A DNA stretch of 64,000 nt from an uncultured Desulfobacteraceae bacterium (lineage in GTDB: Bacteria; Desulfobacterota; Desulfobacteria; Desulfobacterales; UBA5852): positions 36,381 through 100,380 of the forward strand of contig CAJXSL010000018.1 in assembly GCA_913060875.1 (NCBI GenBank), read 5' to 3'. Below the pieces are notes generated by a model that searched no databases, had not been told where the DNA came from, and saw only the letters and a list, made by a program, of their open reading frames with translations. This document shows, piece after piece, positions 8,906 through 17,825 of the stretch (position 1 is the stretch's first letter; each line of letters opens with the position of its first letter). Both the position numbers and the translations under genes were made by a program.

Positions 8906-10264
8906 TCAGAGTTCCTTGAGGTTGCGGTTGCCCGGTGACTGGCGCAGGGCGTCGCGGAGCTGCTCGAGGGCGCTCGCGAGACGGACGTTTTGCGGGCCTT
9001 CCGGAAGGGGGAGTTCGTTTACCCCGCGGGCTTCCAGGGCTTCGAGAATGAAGCTGATGGTAAACTGGTCCACGTCCCGGGCCGGGACATAGGTGGGGGC
9101 CGCGGTTTTGTCGATGCGGACTTCGTTGAAGACACCGCTCTCCACCAGTTCCCCCAGCACGCGCCGGGTCAACCGGGTGGGTTGTTCCAATTCGGCGGCA
9201 ATGGTGGCGGCGGTCAGGGGGGAGTCCCCCTCCCCGAACTTGTGCACCACCAGGCGGGCGATCTGCAGGGCCACCAGCTTGCGCAGCCCGGGACTGGCCC
9301 GGGAAGTATCAGCCTCGAACTCGTACTCCTGGGCATGCTGTTTGGCGAAGGAAATCTCGGCTCCGAAGAGGACGATAATCCAGCTGACCTGCAGCCAGGC
9401 CAGGAATAGCGGCAACGCGGCAAAGCTTCCGTAGATGGCGTTGTAGCGGGCGGCGCCGACCTGGAGCGCGATGTAACCCCATTGGAACAGTTGATAGCTG
9501 GTCCCGGCAATGATGCCGGCGGTGAGTCCCGATGTGAACTTGACCCGCGTATTGGGCATAATCATGTAAATCATGGTGAACAGAACCCACACGATGACAT
9601 AAGGGATCAATTTCAAGGCCAGGGCGATGAGCGAGCTGAAATAACCCACCAGGGCGATCTTCTGGGCAATCAGGTTGACGTGGGTCGTAATGAAAACCGT
9701 CGCGCTGCTCTGCATCAATATCAGCAGAGGACTGATCAGCATGATGGAAAGGTAGTCGCTGAACTTGCGGGCCAACGTACGGGGCTGGCGAACACGCCAG
9801 ATGTGATTGAAGGAATCTTCGATATTGCTCAGGACTTTGATGACCGCCCAAAACAGCAGCACCAGTCCGATGCCGGCGATCACGCCCCCCTGGGTTGTCT
9901 CCAGCAGCGATTGCGCGAATTCGACCACCTTGCCGACAACTTCTTCCTGTCCGGGAAAATTTTCGTAGAGTTGTTTTTCCAGGACCTTTTGAAATCCGAA
10001 CCCCTTGGCAATGCCAAACGCCATGGCCGCCACCGGCACGATGGACAGCATGGTGAAAAAAGTCAGGGCCGAGGCCCGCAGCATGCAAAAATCGTCTTTG
10101 AAGCCGCGCATCGCCAGGAGCAGGACCCGCAGCATGCGAACAAACATGCGTTTCCAGGGGGGCAGGTTCGCCAGGCGGGTTCGCCAGATATCCCCGGAAA
10201 CAAACCGAACGGTTCCGGAGATCCGGGCCTTGGCATTTTCAATCGCGGGGGCAGGTTTGGGCAT
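8906..10264 (-). CDS. YihY/BrkB family membrane protein with C-terminal winged helix
   Basis: 452 residues; ATG at 10264 with AGGAAG upstream. Residues about 45-320 hold the six-span BrkB/YihY region (motifs RASALTFFTMLSIVPVAA, and GTSYQLFQWGYI near the fifth span). Residues about 330-400 look like a winged helix (LTAATIAAELEQPTRLTRRV), an extension common in longer members of this family. The family was once called ribonuclease BN in error; its function is unsettled. It is a lone gene followed by a 500-bp intergenic region on its 5' side. Confidence 0.88.
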   Translation of the reverse strand: MPKPAPAIENAKARISGTVRFVSGDIWRTRLANLPPWKRMFVRMLRVLLLAMRGFKDDFCMLRASALTFFTMLSIVPVAAMAFGIAKGFGFQKVLEKQLYENFPGQEEVVGKVVEFAQSLLETTQGGVIAGIGLVLLFWAVIKVLSNIEDSFNHIWRVRQPRTLARKFSDYLSIMLISPLLILMQSSATVFITTHVNLIAQKIALVGYFSSLIALALKLIPYVIVWVLFTMIYMIMPNTRVKFTSGLTAGIIAGTSYQLFQWGYIALQVGAARYNAIYGSFAALPLFLAWLQVSWIIVLFGAEISFAKQHAQEYEFEADTSRASPGLRKLVALQIARLVVHKFGEGDSPLTAATIAAELEQPTRLTRRVLGELVESGVFNEVRIDKTAAPTYVPARDVDQFTISFILEALEARGVNELPLPEGPQNVRLASALEQLRDALRQSPGNRNLKEL

Positions 10265-10488
10265 CCTATCTTCCTTGTTTTAGAGAGGGAAACAGGCGAC
10301 TCCGGCCGAAGCCGCCGGAGAAAAGATAGCAAGTTTCCCCGGGCAGCGCAAGCCGCGTCAGGCGGTCAGCAACACCGGCCGCAGGCGAATCGGGTGTTTC
10401 TTTTTGGCCCGCAATCCTTTATGGGTAGAGAATCGCCCCCAAGCATAGCGACCCCCGGCAGGCAACCCGTGCGGCTGCCGGCGTTTAG

Positions 10489-10617
10489 CCCGAATATTTC
10501 ACGTACTCGCGAGGTTCATGGGCAAGGCATCAAGGGCGCCGCTGTACTTCTGCTACCGCAAGCCCCTGATAACGCCGCCAAGGGACATCTCGGGCGCGCC
10601 CGCAGGGTGAAATTTTA
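10489..10617 (+). repeat. Family II repeat, copy 1
   Basis: Begins CCCGAATATTTCACG and runs through GCCGCTGTACTTCTGCTACC, CCCCTGATAACGCCGCC, and CATCTCGGGCGCGCCCGCAG to GGTGAAATTTTA. The same series is found at 37078-37210 (same orientation) and at 55187-55313 (opposite orientation). The ends are imperfect inverted repeats. No protein is encoded that all copies preserve. Confidence 0.85.
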
Positions 10618-10681
10618 TCGATGAGTTTGGAAATCGACGAAGGGGACAACGTGTCACCTGAAAATTATATCCCGAATAGCG

Positions 10682-10709
10682 TTGATACCCCTGAATCGTT
10701 GCATAAAAT
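10682..10709 (+). promoter_or_regulatory. Candidate sigma-70 promoter of the SIMPL gene
   Basis: TTGATA (10682-10687), a 16-base spacer and TAAAAT (10704-10709). It lies about 70 bases upstream of the start codon of the SIMPL-domain gene, in an AT-rich patch. Confidence 0.5.
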
Positions 10710-10726
10710 TTAGGGTGTAGAAAAAA

Positions 10727-10752
10727 TTTCATGAAATGTTCGGGTTAGCCCT
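10727..10752. repeat. Isolated family II end
   Basis: The sequence TTTCATGAAATGTTCGGG reads as two family II ends joined head to head (TTTCA and TGAAATGTTCGGG). A similar joint, CCCCGAACATCTCATGAAAT, is at 42752. Confidence 0.4.
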
Positions 10753-10781
10753 CAACGCCCATCACAGGAAAGGCCATTGCC

Positions 10782-11501
10782 ATGAACACCTCATCGATCA
10801 GCAGCGCTTTCACCCTGGGACTTTTGATCTGCATCGGACTCATCGGGTTCGCTTTCCAGGCCGGCAAAAGCCTGGTCGCCTTCAAAGCCCTGGAACGAAC
10901 CGTCACCGTCAAAGGCCTGTCGGAACGCGAAGTGAATGCCGACACGGCGATCTGGCCCATCACCTTCAACGAAGCCGGCAACGACCTCAATGCGCTCTTT
11001 TCAGACATGCAGAAGAAAAACAGCATTATTACGACCTTTTTAGCGGAACAGGGATTCCCTGCGGAAGCGGTTTCTATTGCACCTCCCGGCATCGTCGACA
11101 AACAGGCCCAGGGCTACAGTGGATCGGCCAACATCAAATTCCGCTACTCGGGCCGTTCCACCATCACGGTCTACACCGAAGACGTCGAACGTGTGCTTCA
11201 AACCCGCAAACGCCTGGTGGAGCTGGGCAAAAAGGGAATCGCATTTTCCGGACAAGGTTATCAGAGCCAGACCGAATTCCTGTTCACCGGGCTCAATCGC
11301 ATCAAACCGGATATGATTCAGGAAGCCACGCAAAATGCCCGCGAGGTCGCGGAAAAATTTGCCACGGATTCCCAGAGTCTTCTGGGCAAAATCAAACAGG
11401 CCCGCCAGGGGCAGTTTTCCATCAACAACCGCGACAGCAACACCCCGCACATCAAAAAAGTCCGGGTGGTGTCCACCATCACCTATTATCTGAGAGATTA
11501 G
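10782..11501 (+). CDS. SIMPL domain-containing protein (DUF541)
   Basis: 239 residues. One N-terminal hydrophobic segment (residues 10-30, LGLLICIGLIGFAFQAG) anchors or exports the protein, followed by the SIMPL domain (VTVKGLSEREVNADTAIWPI to the C-terminus). Members include periplasmic or outer-envelope proteins such as E. coli YggE; the biochemical role is not settled. AGGAAAGG precedes the ATG. The stop codon overlaps by 3 bases the stop of the convergent mechanosensitive channel gene. Confidence 0.88.
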   Translation: MNTSSISSAFTLGLLICIGLIGFAFQAGKSLVAFKALERTVTVKGLSEREVNADTAIWPITFNEAGNDLNALFSDMQKKNSIITTFLAEQGFPAEAVSIAPPGIVDKQAQGYSGSANIKFRYSGRSTITVYTEDVERVLQTRKRLVELGKKGIAFSGQGYQSQTEFLFTGLNRIKPDMIQEATQNAREVAEKFATDSQSLLGKIKQARQGQFSINNRDSNTPHIKKVRVVSTITYYLRD

Positions 11502-12772
11502 GCCGGAGGCGACGGGTCAAGGACCTTCCGCAGGCTGGCGACATCATCGCCGGTGGGGGCCTGGTGCACCTGCAGGTCGAAAGCCGGCAGGATGGCCAGC
11601 AGGTGGTCGAAGATATCCGCCTGAACGCCCTCGTAGGCGACCCAGGCCTTGTCCCTGCAAAAGGCGTAGATTTCCAGGGGCAGGCCCTGGGGGGTGGGCG
11701 CCAGCTGGCGCACCATGAGGGTCATGTCCGGATTGATCATGGGATGCTGCCGGAGATAGGCCGTGACGTAGGCCCGGAAGGTTCCGATATTCGTCAGGCG
11801 GCGCCCATTGAGCGTGTCTCCCGCTTCGAGGCCCAGGCCGGCGTTGTGGGCCTCGATAGCCAGGCGCTTTTCTTCCAGATAGGCGGCGATCAGGCGCATC
11901 CGGCTGAAGCGGGCCAGCATATCATCGGAGCAGAAGCGTACGGAGCGCATGTCGATATGGAGCGCCCGCTTGATGCGGCGGCCGGCGGCGTCCTGCATGC
12001 CGCGCCAGTTCTTGAAGGATGTGGTGATCAGCGCATAGGTCGGAATGGCCGTGATGGACTTGTCCCAGTTCTGGACCTTGACCGTCGTCAGGGTGATGTC
12101 GGTGACATCGCCGTCCGCCCCGTAACCCGGCATTTCGATCCAGTCGCCCTGTTTGAGCATGCGGTTGGAGATCAGTTGGACCCCCGCCACGAATCCCAGG
12201 ATGGCATCTTTGAAGACCAGCATCAGGACGGCCGTCATGGCCCCCAGGCCGCTGAAGAGGTAAAGGGGCGTCTTGCCCAGGAGAATGGCAATGATGGACA
12301 GCAGACCGGAGAAATAGAGCAGGAGCTTGAGCACCTGGACAAATCCGGTCACCGGGATGTCCCGCGACACCCGGAAGGTCTTGTAGATGTCCAGGAACGC
12401 GTTGAGCAGGGCGTCGACGACCAGCACCGCCACGGCGATGATGTAGATGGTCACGGCGCTGCGGGCCGCTCCCTCGGCCCGGTCGAATCCGCCGAAGATC
12501 ATGGGGATGCTGACATGCACGATGAGGGCCGGCACGAGCAGGGCGAGGTGGGAGAAGACATTGCGCCCCACCAGATAGTTATCCCAGTGGGTCTGGGTAC
12601 GGCCTGCCAGTCGGTGCAGCAGGTTGTTGATAAGGCCCCGGGTGATTTTCAACGCCGCCAGGCAAACCAGCAGTACGACGACGGCCACCGCCAGCCGGGT
12701 CAGCAGGCCGCTGGCGTCGGCGCCGACACCCCATTTCGCCATCCATTCCGTGATGATTTCAGGCATGCTCAT
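11498..12772 (-). CDS. Mechanosensitive ion channel family protein, YbdG-like
   Basis: 424 residues, close to E. coli YbdG (415). Residues 20-195 contain about five membrane spans; the pore-lining and MscS beta domain follow (LYLFSGLGAMTAVLMLVFKD, then GVQLISNRMLKQGDWIEMPG and GDVTDITLTTVKVQNWD). A long C-terminal domain ends near residue 415. It opens under membrane tension to protect against hypo-osmotic shock. Convergent with the SIMPL gene with overlapping stop codons, so there is no room for a separate terminator. Confidence 0.92.
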   Translation of the reverse strand: MSMPEIITEWMAKWGVGADASGLLTRLAVAVVVLLVCLAALKITRGLINNLLHRLAGRTQTHWDNYLVGRNVFSHLALLVPALIVHVSIPMIFGGFDRAEGAARSAVTIYIIAVAVLVVDALLNAFLDIYKTFRVSRDIPVTGFVQVLKLLLYFSGLLSIIAILLGKTPLYLFSGLGAMTAVLMLVFKDAILGFVAGVQLISNRMLKQGDWIEMPGYGADGDVTDITLTTVKVQNWDKSITAIPTYALITTSFKNWRGMQDAAGRRIKRALHIDMRSVRFCSDDMLARFSRMRLIAAYLEEKRLAIEAHNAGLGLEAGDTLNGRRLTNIGTFRAYVTAYLRQHPMINPDMTLMVRQLAPTPQGLPLEIYAFCRDKAWVAYEGVQADIFDHLLAILPAFDLQVHQAPTGDDVASLRKVLDPSPPA

Positions 12773-13106
12773 GGCTTATCCTTCGCGCATAAGGGTTGGA
12801 AAAAAGAAGGGCCGGCGTCAGAAGTCAGAAGTCAGAAGTCAGAAGTCAGAAGTCAGAAGTCAGAAGTCAGAATAAAACCGCTACCCTTATTTATTGCAAG
12901 CAAGAAATTTTCCACCCGTTGCGCTTGAGACACGGGCGAAAAGAGTCCCAACGCCATTTGACGCCTGGCTTTTGATTTCTGTTTCCCCATTTTGTGTTTT
13001 CTTAATTCCCTATTTCCTGTTTCCCTTTCATCTTGGCCCTTTCAGCTTGACGCTTTGAGCTTGGCCCTTCTTTCATACAAGCTTCGCGCTTCTTTTTTTT
13101 TCGGTC
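12773..13106. other. Intergenic region filled by a family I repeat
   Basis: 334 bp between the MscS-type gene start and the aminotransferase stop; nearly all of it is family I repeat. No gene. The promoter for the channel gene must lie within or directly beside the heptamer array. Confidence 0.55.
12817..13103. repeat. Family I heptamer element, longest copy
   Basis: Eight perfect tandem copies of GTCAGAA (12817-12872) are followed by the conserved block found at 3030-3231, with extra tail sequence CTTTCAGCTTGACGC, TTTGAGCTTGGCCC and CATACAAGCTTCGCGC. The tail recurs inverted at 18662-18714. Different heptamer variants (GTCAGAA here, AGTCAGG at 2981) in front of the same block show that the array expands and is homogenised locally. 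Confidence 0.85.
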
Positions 13107-14405
13107 TCAGCTCAAGTGTTCGCCCCGGGCCACGAACTGCTGGAAGCCTTCCGCATCGCGGCCGGCAGCGTCCAGGCGCCGAACACCCTCCCCGAGGGTT
13201 TCCAGGTCGGCGGCAATGGAAATACGCAGAAAGTGGAGATCCTCGGCCCCGATGACCCCAAAGGATCGTCGGTCCATCACGGCCACATGGTGATGATACA
13301 GGGCGAACATCTGAAACAGCGTGGCCGGCGACGTGGCCGCCCGGGTCTCCGGCGACAGGCGGCCAAAAGCCTCGAACGCACCGATCCGTTCACATAAACC
13401 GCCGATATTGGGAAACAGGTAAAAGGCTCCGCCCGGCCGCTGGCAGGTCACGCCCTCAATGGCATTCAACCGGGCCAGGATGGCATCGCGGCGCGCCTCG
13501 AAGGTCCGTGTCATATCCGCCATCCAGGGGCCCGACTGTTCATTCTCCAGTGCTTCGCGGGCGCCTTCCTGGTTGTAGGGCGGCACGCAGGAAAAGTAAT
13601 TGATGTTCATGTTCTTGAAGGCATCGGCTTCCGCGACGCTCGGCATGACCGCATAACCGACACGCCCGCCGGTCCAGGCGAAAGACTTGGAAAGCCCGCT
13701 GCTGATGATGGTCTTGTCCGCCATGCCGGGCATCGACGCAATGGACAAATGCGTCCGGCCGTCAAAAATGATGTTCTCGTAGATTTCGTCCGAATAGACC
13801 CGCACCTCGGGTCGACACCGGGTCTGAATGACATCCGCCAGGGCACCCAGCTGGTCCCGGGTGGCCACCCCGCCGGTGGGATTGGAGGGAAAGTTCAGGA
13901 TGATCAGTTTGGTCCGGGGGGTAATGAGGGCTGCCAGCTGGTCGGCCGTGCAGCTGAAGCCCTGATCTTCATCGAGATGGAGGGGCACCGGCACCGCACC
14001 GATATAACGGATAAAGGATTCGTAAATGGGAAACCCCGGGCTGGGATAGATGATTTCATCGCCGGGATCGCAATAGATCTGCTGGGTGAACCCAATGGAA
14101 GGTTTGCCCCCCGGGAAGACGCAAACATGGTCCGGTGTCACCGACAGCCCCCGGGTGGCGTTGACCTGCCGGGCAATGGCCTGGCGCAGGGAAGGAATGC
14201 CCTTGGGATCACAGTAATGGGAATTGTCCCGGGCCACCTGCCGGCAAATCTCGTCCTTTACCCAGGGCGGCGCACTGAAATCCGGCTCACCCAGGTTCAG
14301 TTTGACCACCGGGGTACCCCGGGATTCCACCGCGACGATGTGCGGTCCGATTTTGAAAGCGTTTTCCGTTCCAATGCGCCCCTGGCGTTCCGCGTAAACT
14401 GGCAT
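13107..14405 (-). CDS. Class I/II pyridoxal-phosphate aminotransferase
   Basis: 432 residues. Fold type I aminotransferase: KLNLGEPDFSAPPWV at the N-terminus, substrate motif NFPSNPTGG (171-179), PLP-contacting YSDEIYE (204-210), Schiff-base Lys240 in SGLSKSFAWTGGRVGYA, and C-terminal LRISIA. It moves an amino group between an amino acid and a keto acid; closest in style to aspartate aminotransferase/AspC-like enzymes. The C-terminus is longer than usual by some 20 residues. A GGAGAA stretch lies upstream of the ATG. The substrate is not predictable from context. Confidence 0.9.
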   Translation of the reverse strand: MPVYAERQGRIGTENAFKIGPHIVAVESRGTPVVKLNLGEPDFSAPPWVKDEICRQVARDNSHYCDPKGIPSLRQAIARQVNATRGLSVTPDHVCVFPGGKPSIGFTQQIYCDPGDEIIYPSPGFPIYESFIRYIGAVPVPLHLDEDQGFSCTADQLAALITPRTKLIILNFPSNPTGGVATRDQLGALADVIQTRCRPEVRVYSDEIYENIIFDGRTHLSIASMPGMADKTIISSGLSKSFAWTGGRVGYAVMPSVAEADAFKNMNINYFSCVPPYNQEGAREALENEQSGPWMADMTRTFEARRDAILARLNAIEGVTCQRPGGAFYLFPNIGGLCERIGAFEAFGRLSPETRAATSPATLFQMFALYHHHVAVMDRRSFGVIGAEDLHFLRISIAADLETLGEGVRRLDAAGRDAEGFQQFVARGEHLS

Positions 14406-14581
14406 GCGATGCGTTCTCCATCCGATTGATTATATTTGGTCGTGCGGCGGTTATGCCACAATCGCCCGCAACATTCAAACCAGGGATTAGACATTTCCGG
14501 CGGTTTCCACTATACCCGTGGGGACCGACCATCCGCAAAAAACAAAACACCAATGATCCGCGAACGACGGTTCGCCCGTTT

Positions 14582-15157
14582 ATGACGAACAACGCCCAAA
14601 AACACCTGCCGGAATTCCTAACCGGCCCCCTGGGGTTCCTTTTCACCCTGCGACATCACATCCTTTTCGCGGCGGCCGTGTTTGGGGCCGGCGCGGTGAT
14701 CGGCACGATCATGACCGACTTGCCGGATGCCGTCATCCAGTCCTTTTTCGACCTCGCCCAGCGACTGAAAACTAAAAACTGGGCCGAATTGACCGCATTC
14801 ATTCTAACGAAAAATGCCCTGGCAGCGATGATTGGCATTTATGGCGGATTCCTGCTGGGTCTCTTTCCTTTTTTCGCGGCCTTCCTCAACGGCATGGTGA
14901 TGGGCCGTGTCGTCGCCATACAACCGGAATCCATCTGGATGGTTCTGCCCCACGGCATCTTCGAGCTAACGGCCATATTCATCGCCTGGGGGGTGGGATT
15001 CTGGTGCGCCGGCTGGTGGCGCGACCCGCCCCGGCTCGAACGGCTGCAGGAACGCGCCCAGGCCAGCCTGCTGCTCTTCGGACTGATCGTCATGCCCCTG
15101 CTGGCCGTTGCCGCTGTCATCGAGGCGACGGGCATCAAACTATTGACCGGCACGTGA
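14582..15157 (+). CDS. Stage II sporulation protein M-like (DUF95) membrane protein
   Basis: 191 residues from the ATG at 14582; the frame is open further upstream but that part (rich in Arg, Pro) does not look like family sequence. About five membrane spans; the core TKNALAAMIGIYGGFLLGLFP followed by GMVMGRVVAIQP and LPHGIFELTAIFIAWG is diagnostic of the SpoIIM/DUF95 family, which is common outside spore formers. No strong binding site is visible. It precedes NfeD and slipin genes on the same strand. Confidence 0.85.
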   Translation: MTNNAQKHLPEFLTGPLGFLFTLRHHILFAAAVFGAGAVIGTIMTDLPDAVIQSFFDLAQRLKTKNWAELTAFILTKNALAAMIGIYGGFLLGLFPFFAAFLNGMVMGRVVAIQPESIWMVLPHGIFELTAIFIAWGVGFWCAGWWRDPPRLERLQERAQASLLLFGLIVMPLLAVAAVIEATGIKLLTGT

Positions 15158-15239
15158 GACCACGTTATCAAAGGCCTCAACCATCGGGGGCGCCCAAGGC
15201 GCACCATGGCCCCATCCCCACCGCCACAGGAGACGAACC

Positions 15240-15698
15240 GTGTTAGACTTCCAAATGTTATACTGGCACTGGCTGGTCATCGGCATGCTGCTGATCATCG
15301 GTGAAATCTTTGTCACCAGCTTCACCATGTTCTGGTTCGGCCTGGGCGGCCTGGTGGTGGCCCTGATGCTCGTATTGGTGCCGGGCACCTCCCTGACCGG
15401 CCAGCTGTTGGTCTGGGCCCTGTCTTCGGCCTTGTTTACGCTGCTGTGGTTCAAGCTGATTCGCCCCCGCATGAAAGACCGCACCAGTGCCGGCATCGCC
15501 CGGGAAGCCATCATCGGCGAAAGCGGCCAGGTCATCAAGGCACCGGCCGAAGGACGCCGCGGCGTGGTGCGCTTTACCACCCCGCTGCTGGGATCGGACG
15601 AATGGCCCTTCATCTGTGAGGACGCGGTGACGCCCGGAAGCCGCGTGTTCGTCAAAGACATCTCGGGCAACACCCTCATCGTGGAATGCCGGGAATAG
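15240..15698 (+). CDS. NfeD family protein (short form)
   Basis: 152 residues with a GTG start at 15240, preceded by AGGAG at about 15227. Three membrane spans at the N-terminus (WHWLVIGMLLIIGEIF, FGLGGLVVALMLVL, LLVWALSSALFTLLWF) and a C-terminal OB-fold domain (about 88-150). Short NfeD proteins pair with slipin/stomatin proteins and are thought to shape membrane microdomains. The slipin gene follows 82 bases downstream, as is usual. Confidence 0.92.
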   Translation: MLDFQMLYWHWLVIGMLLIIGEIFVTSFTMFWFGLGGLVVALMLVLVPGTSLTGQLLVWALSSALFTLLWFKLIRPRMKDRTSAGIAREAIIGESGQVIKAPAEGRRGVVRFTTPLLGSDEWPFICEDAVTPGSRVFVKDISGNTLIVECRE

Positions 15699-15780
15699 GC
15701 ACCGGTGTGCCGCCGCGCCCACGCAACCACCCCGGGACACCCCGGCCCCCACAGGGTTTAAGCACAGGAGGTAGCTTTCC

Positions 15781-16635
15781 ATGGACGGTTTGATCGTTAT
15801 TTCGGTTTTTTTCATCCTCGTACTGGTGACCATCACCATGGGGGTCCGCATCGTCCCCCAGGGCAGCAAGCATGTGGTCCAGCGGCTGGGCAAGTATCAC
15901 CGCACCCTGCCCCCCGGCCTGAATATCATCATCCCCTATATCGATATCGTGGCCTACAAGGTCACCACCAAAGACATTGTCCTGGACATTCCCTCCCAGG
16001 AAGTCATCACCCGCGACAATGCGGTCATCATCGCCAATGCCGTGGCCTACATCAACATCATTTCCCCGGAGAAATCCGTCTACGGGGTGGAAGACTACCG
16101 CTTGGCCATTCAGAATCTGGTGCAGACCTCCCTGCGTTCCATCGTGGGTGAGATGGACCTGGATGACGCCCTGTCCTCCCGGGACCAGATCAAGGCCAAA
16201 TTGAAAGCGGCCATTTCGGACGACATCGCCGATTGGGGCATTACGCTCAAAACCGTGGAAATCCAGGATATCAACCCGTCCGAAACCATGCAGAAGGCCA
16301 TGGAAGAGCAGGCCGCCGCCGAACGGGAGCGCCGGGCCACCGTGACCCGGGCCGACGGTGAAAAGGAAGCCGCCGTGCTCGAAGCCGACGGCCGTCTGGA
16401 AGCATCCAAACGCGATGCCCAGGCCAAAGTGGTCCTGGCCGAGGCCAGCCAGCGCGCCATTCAGAAGGTCACGGAAGCCATCCAAAACCGCGAGTTGCCG
16501 GCCATGTTCATCCTGGGCGAGCGCTATGTGGAGGCCATGCGCCAGATGGCCGGATCGGAGAATGCCAAAATCGTCGTGGTCCCCGCCGATATTCCCACGG
16601 CCATCCGCGGTATCATGGGGAACCCCGAAAAATAA
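15781..16635 (+). CDS. SPFH/slipin family membrane protein (QmcA-like)
   Basis: 284 residues. A single N-terminal membrane segment (residues 4-22) is followed by the SPFH/band 7 domain (GVRIVPQGSKHVVQRLGKYH to about residue 200) and an alanine/glutamate-rich coiled coil (EEQAAAERERRATVTRADGE). It forms oligomeric rings or cages in lipid microdomains with NfeD partners and often binds FtsH-type proteases. A strong CAGGAGG binding site lies 9 bases before the ATG. The pair nfeD-slipin is a conserved unit. Confidence 0.94.
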   Translation: MDGLIVISVFFILVLVTITMGVRIVPQGSKHVVQRLGKYHRTLPPGLNIIIPYIDIVAYKVTTKDIVLDIPSQEVITRDNAVIIANAVAYINIISPEKSVYGVEDYRLAIQNLVQTSLRSIVGEMDLDDALSSRDQIKAKLKAAISDDIADWGITLKTVEIQDINPSETMQKAMEEQAAAERERRATVTRADGEKEAAVLEADGRLEASKRDAQAKVVLAEASQRAIQKVTEAIQNRELPAMFILGERYVEAMRQMAGSENAKIVVVPADIPTAIRGIMGNPEK

Positions 16636-16711
16636 GAACGATAGACGCCTGCCGGGAAAAGTGAATCGGTATGCGGCCGGCCGAACCCAACCCCAACCGA
16701 TGGGAGGACAG

Positions 16712-17536
16712 ATGACGCCCCTAACGCGCACCCAATGGATCGCCGCCATCATGTTGCTGCTGGCCCTGGCAGGACTGCCCGGATGCACCACGCCCGGCCC
16801 GACGGCGCCCCCGGCCGTTTCCCCGGCAGCGCCGGCAGCGGTAAAAACCTCCACCTCCCCTTTGAAAGTCGGGGTCTCCACCAATATGCCCCCGCTCATT
16901 TACAAGCAGAGCAATCGCATCACCGGCCTGGAAGCCGATCTTGCCAAGGGCCTGGCGGATTATCTGGGCCGACCGCTGCAGTTTGTCGAGGTGGCCTGGA
17001 AGGACCAGATCCCCTATCTGCTGGACGGCCGAACGGACATCATCATGTCAGGGCTGTCCGTTACGGAGCTGCGCAAGGTGCGCATCGCCTTCTGCGACCC
17101 CTATTCCCGCAGCGGCCTGATGGCCATCTTGAGGCGGGGCGACATCCAGCGGTTCAAGGCCGGCTATTTTTCCCTCGTGGAAACCCCGGGCATCGGGGCG
17201 GTGGAAGGCACCACCGGAGCAGGCTTCGTGCGCAGCCGGTATGAAAAAGCCCGGAAACGGTTTTTCAAAACGTCGGAAGACGGGATCACGGCCCTGCGGG
17301 ACAAAACCATCGACCTGTTCATCCACGATGCGCCGGTGGTTTTGGTGATGGCGGCCACCTACGAAAGTGAGCTGGCTCCGATCTACTCCCTGCTGACCGA
17401 AGAATACCTGGCCTGGGGCGTTCGCCGGGACAATACGGCCTTGCAGAAGGCTGCCAATGCCTACATTGCCGACCTTAAAAACAACGGCCGGTTGAAATCC
17501 ATCGTCCAACGCTGGATGCCCATGTCCGGCAAATAG
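16712..17536 (+). CDS. Solute-binding lipoprotein, family 3
   Basis: 274 residues from the ATG at 16712 (GGGAGG 8 bases upstream). Lipoprotein signal: hydrophobic run ending LAGLPGC, so Cys25 would be lipidated; proline at the -2 position of the lipobox is unusual. A Pro/Ala linker (residues 26-50) precedes the SBP_bac_3 domain (LKVGVSTNMPPLIYK; GLEADLAKGLADYLG; DIIMSGLSVTELRKVRIAF). It probably binds amino acids or similar small solutes. No permease or ATPase is next to it, so it may serve a distant transporter or a sensing role. Confidence 0.9.
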   Translation: MTPLTRTQWIAAIMLLLALAGLPGCTTPGPTAPPAVSPAAPAAVKTSTSPLKVGVSTNMPPLIYKQSNRITGLEADLAKGLADYLGRPLQFVEVAWKDQIPYLLDGRTDIIMSGLSVTELRKVRIAFCDPYSRSGLMAILRRGDIQRFKAGYFSLVETPGIGAVEGTTGAGFVRSRYEKARKRFFKTSEDGITALRDKTIDLFIHDAPVVLVMAATYESELAPIYSLLTEEYLAWGVRRDNTALQKAANAYIADLKNNGRLKSIVQRWMPMSGK

Positions 17537-17649
17537 AGCGAAAAGGGCCACCTGCAATCGAGGCCGGCAACCTTTCAGCGCGATCCGTCCGTCAAACTGT
17601 CAGCGCTCATTTTTTATGAAGATGGAGCTGTGATGAAATCTATTCTTTG

Positions 17650-17796
17650 GACGGTTTCGTAAAATGTCTGAGATACGGCTTGCGAATCCCGAGGAGGAAG
17701 GCGTACATACAGTACGCCGCAGTGACGAGGGATTCGCGTAACGCCGATCTTTAGTCCCCCCCCCACCAGGGGAATCGGACATTTTACGGAACCGTC
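17650..17796. repeat. Family III hairpin element, copy A
   Basis: Terminal inverted repeats GACGGTTTCGTAAAATGTC (17650-17668) and its complement (17778-17796) match at 18 of 19 bases. Inside lie a second stem GCGAATCCC (17682-17690)/GGGATTCGC (17729-17737) and a central stem GGCGTAC (17700-17706)/GTACGCC (17712-17718). The whole 147 bp can fold into one long interrupted hairpin. The right end is 29 bases before the nadE start. Confidence 0.85.
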
Positions 17797-17825
17797 TTTT
17801 GAAACAACAGAAAGGATTGCAAGAC

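Larger units (their letters stand above)
10265..10781. other. Intergenic region with a family II repeat and SIMPL promoter
   Basis: 517 bp between divergent genes. It contains a family II repeat (10489-10617), a candidate promoter for the SIMPL gene (10682-10709) and an isolated family II end (10727-10752). No open frame here has coding character. Confidence 0.6.

Noticed and set aside
10489..10624. Short proteins encoded through the family II repeats
   Set aside because: Each copy is open in different frames and lengths, and no common start or conserved protein sequence is kept; the similarity is at DNA level.
10736..12928. A plus-strand open frame of 730 codons across the SIMPL and MscS genes
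   Set aside because: It overlaps two well-supported genes in other frames, runs antisense to the channel gene, and ends in repeat DNA. No recognisable domain.
17799..17825. TTG start for nadE nine codons upstream
   Set aside because: It lies directly beside the end of a repeat with no binding site, while the ATG at 17826 has AAAGGA at good spacing.
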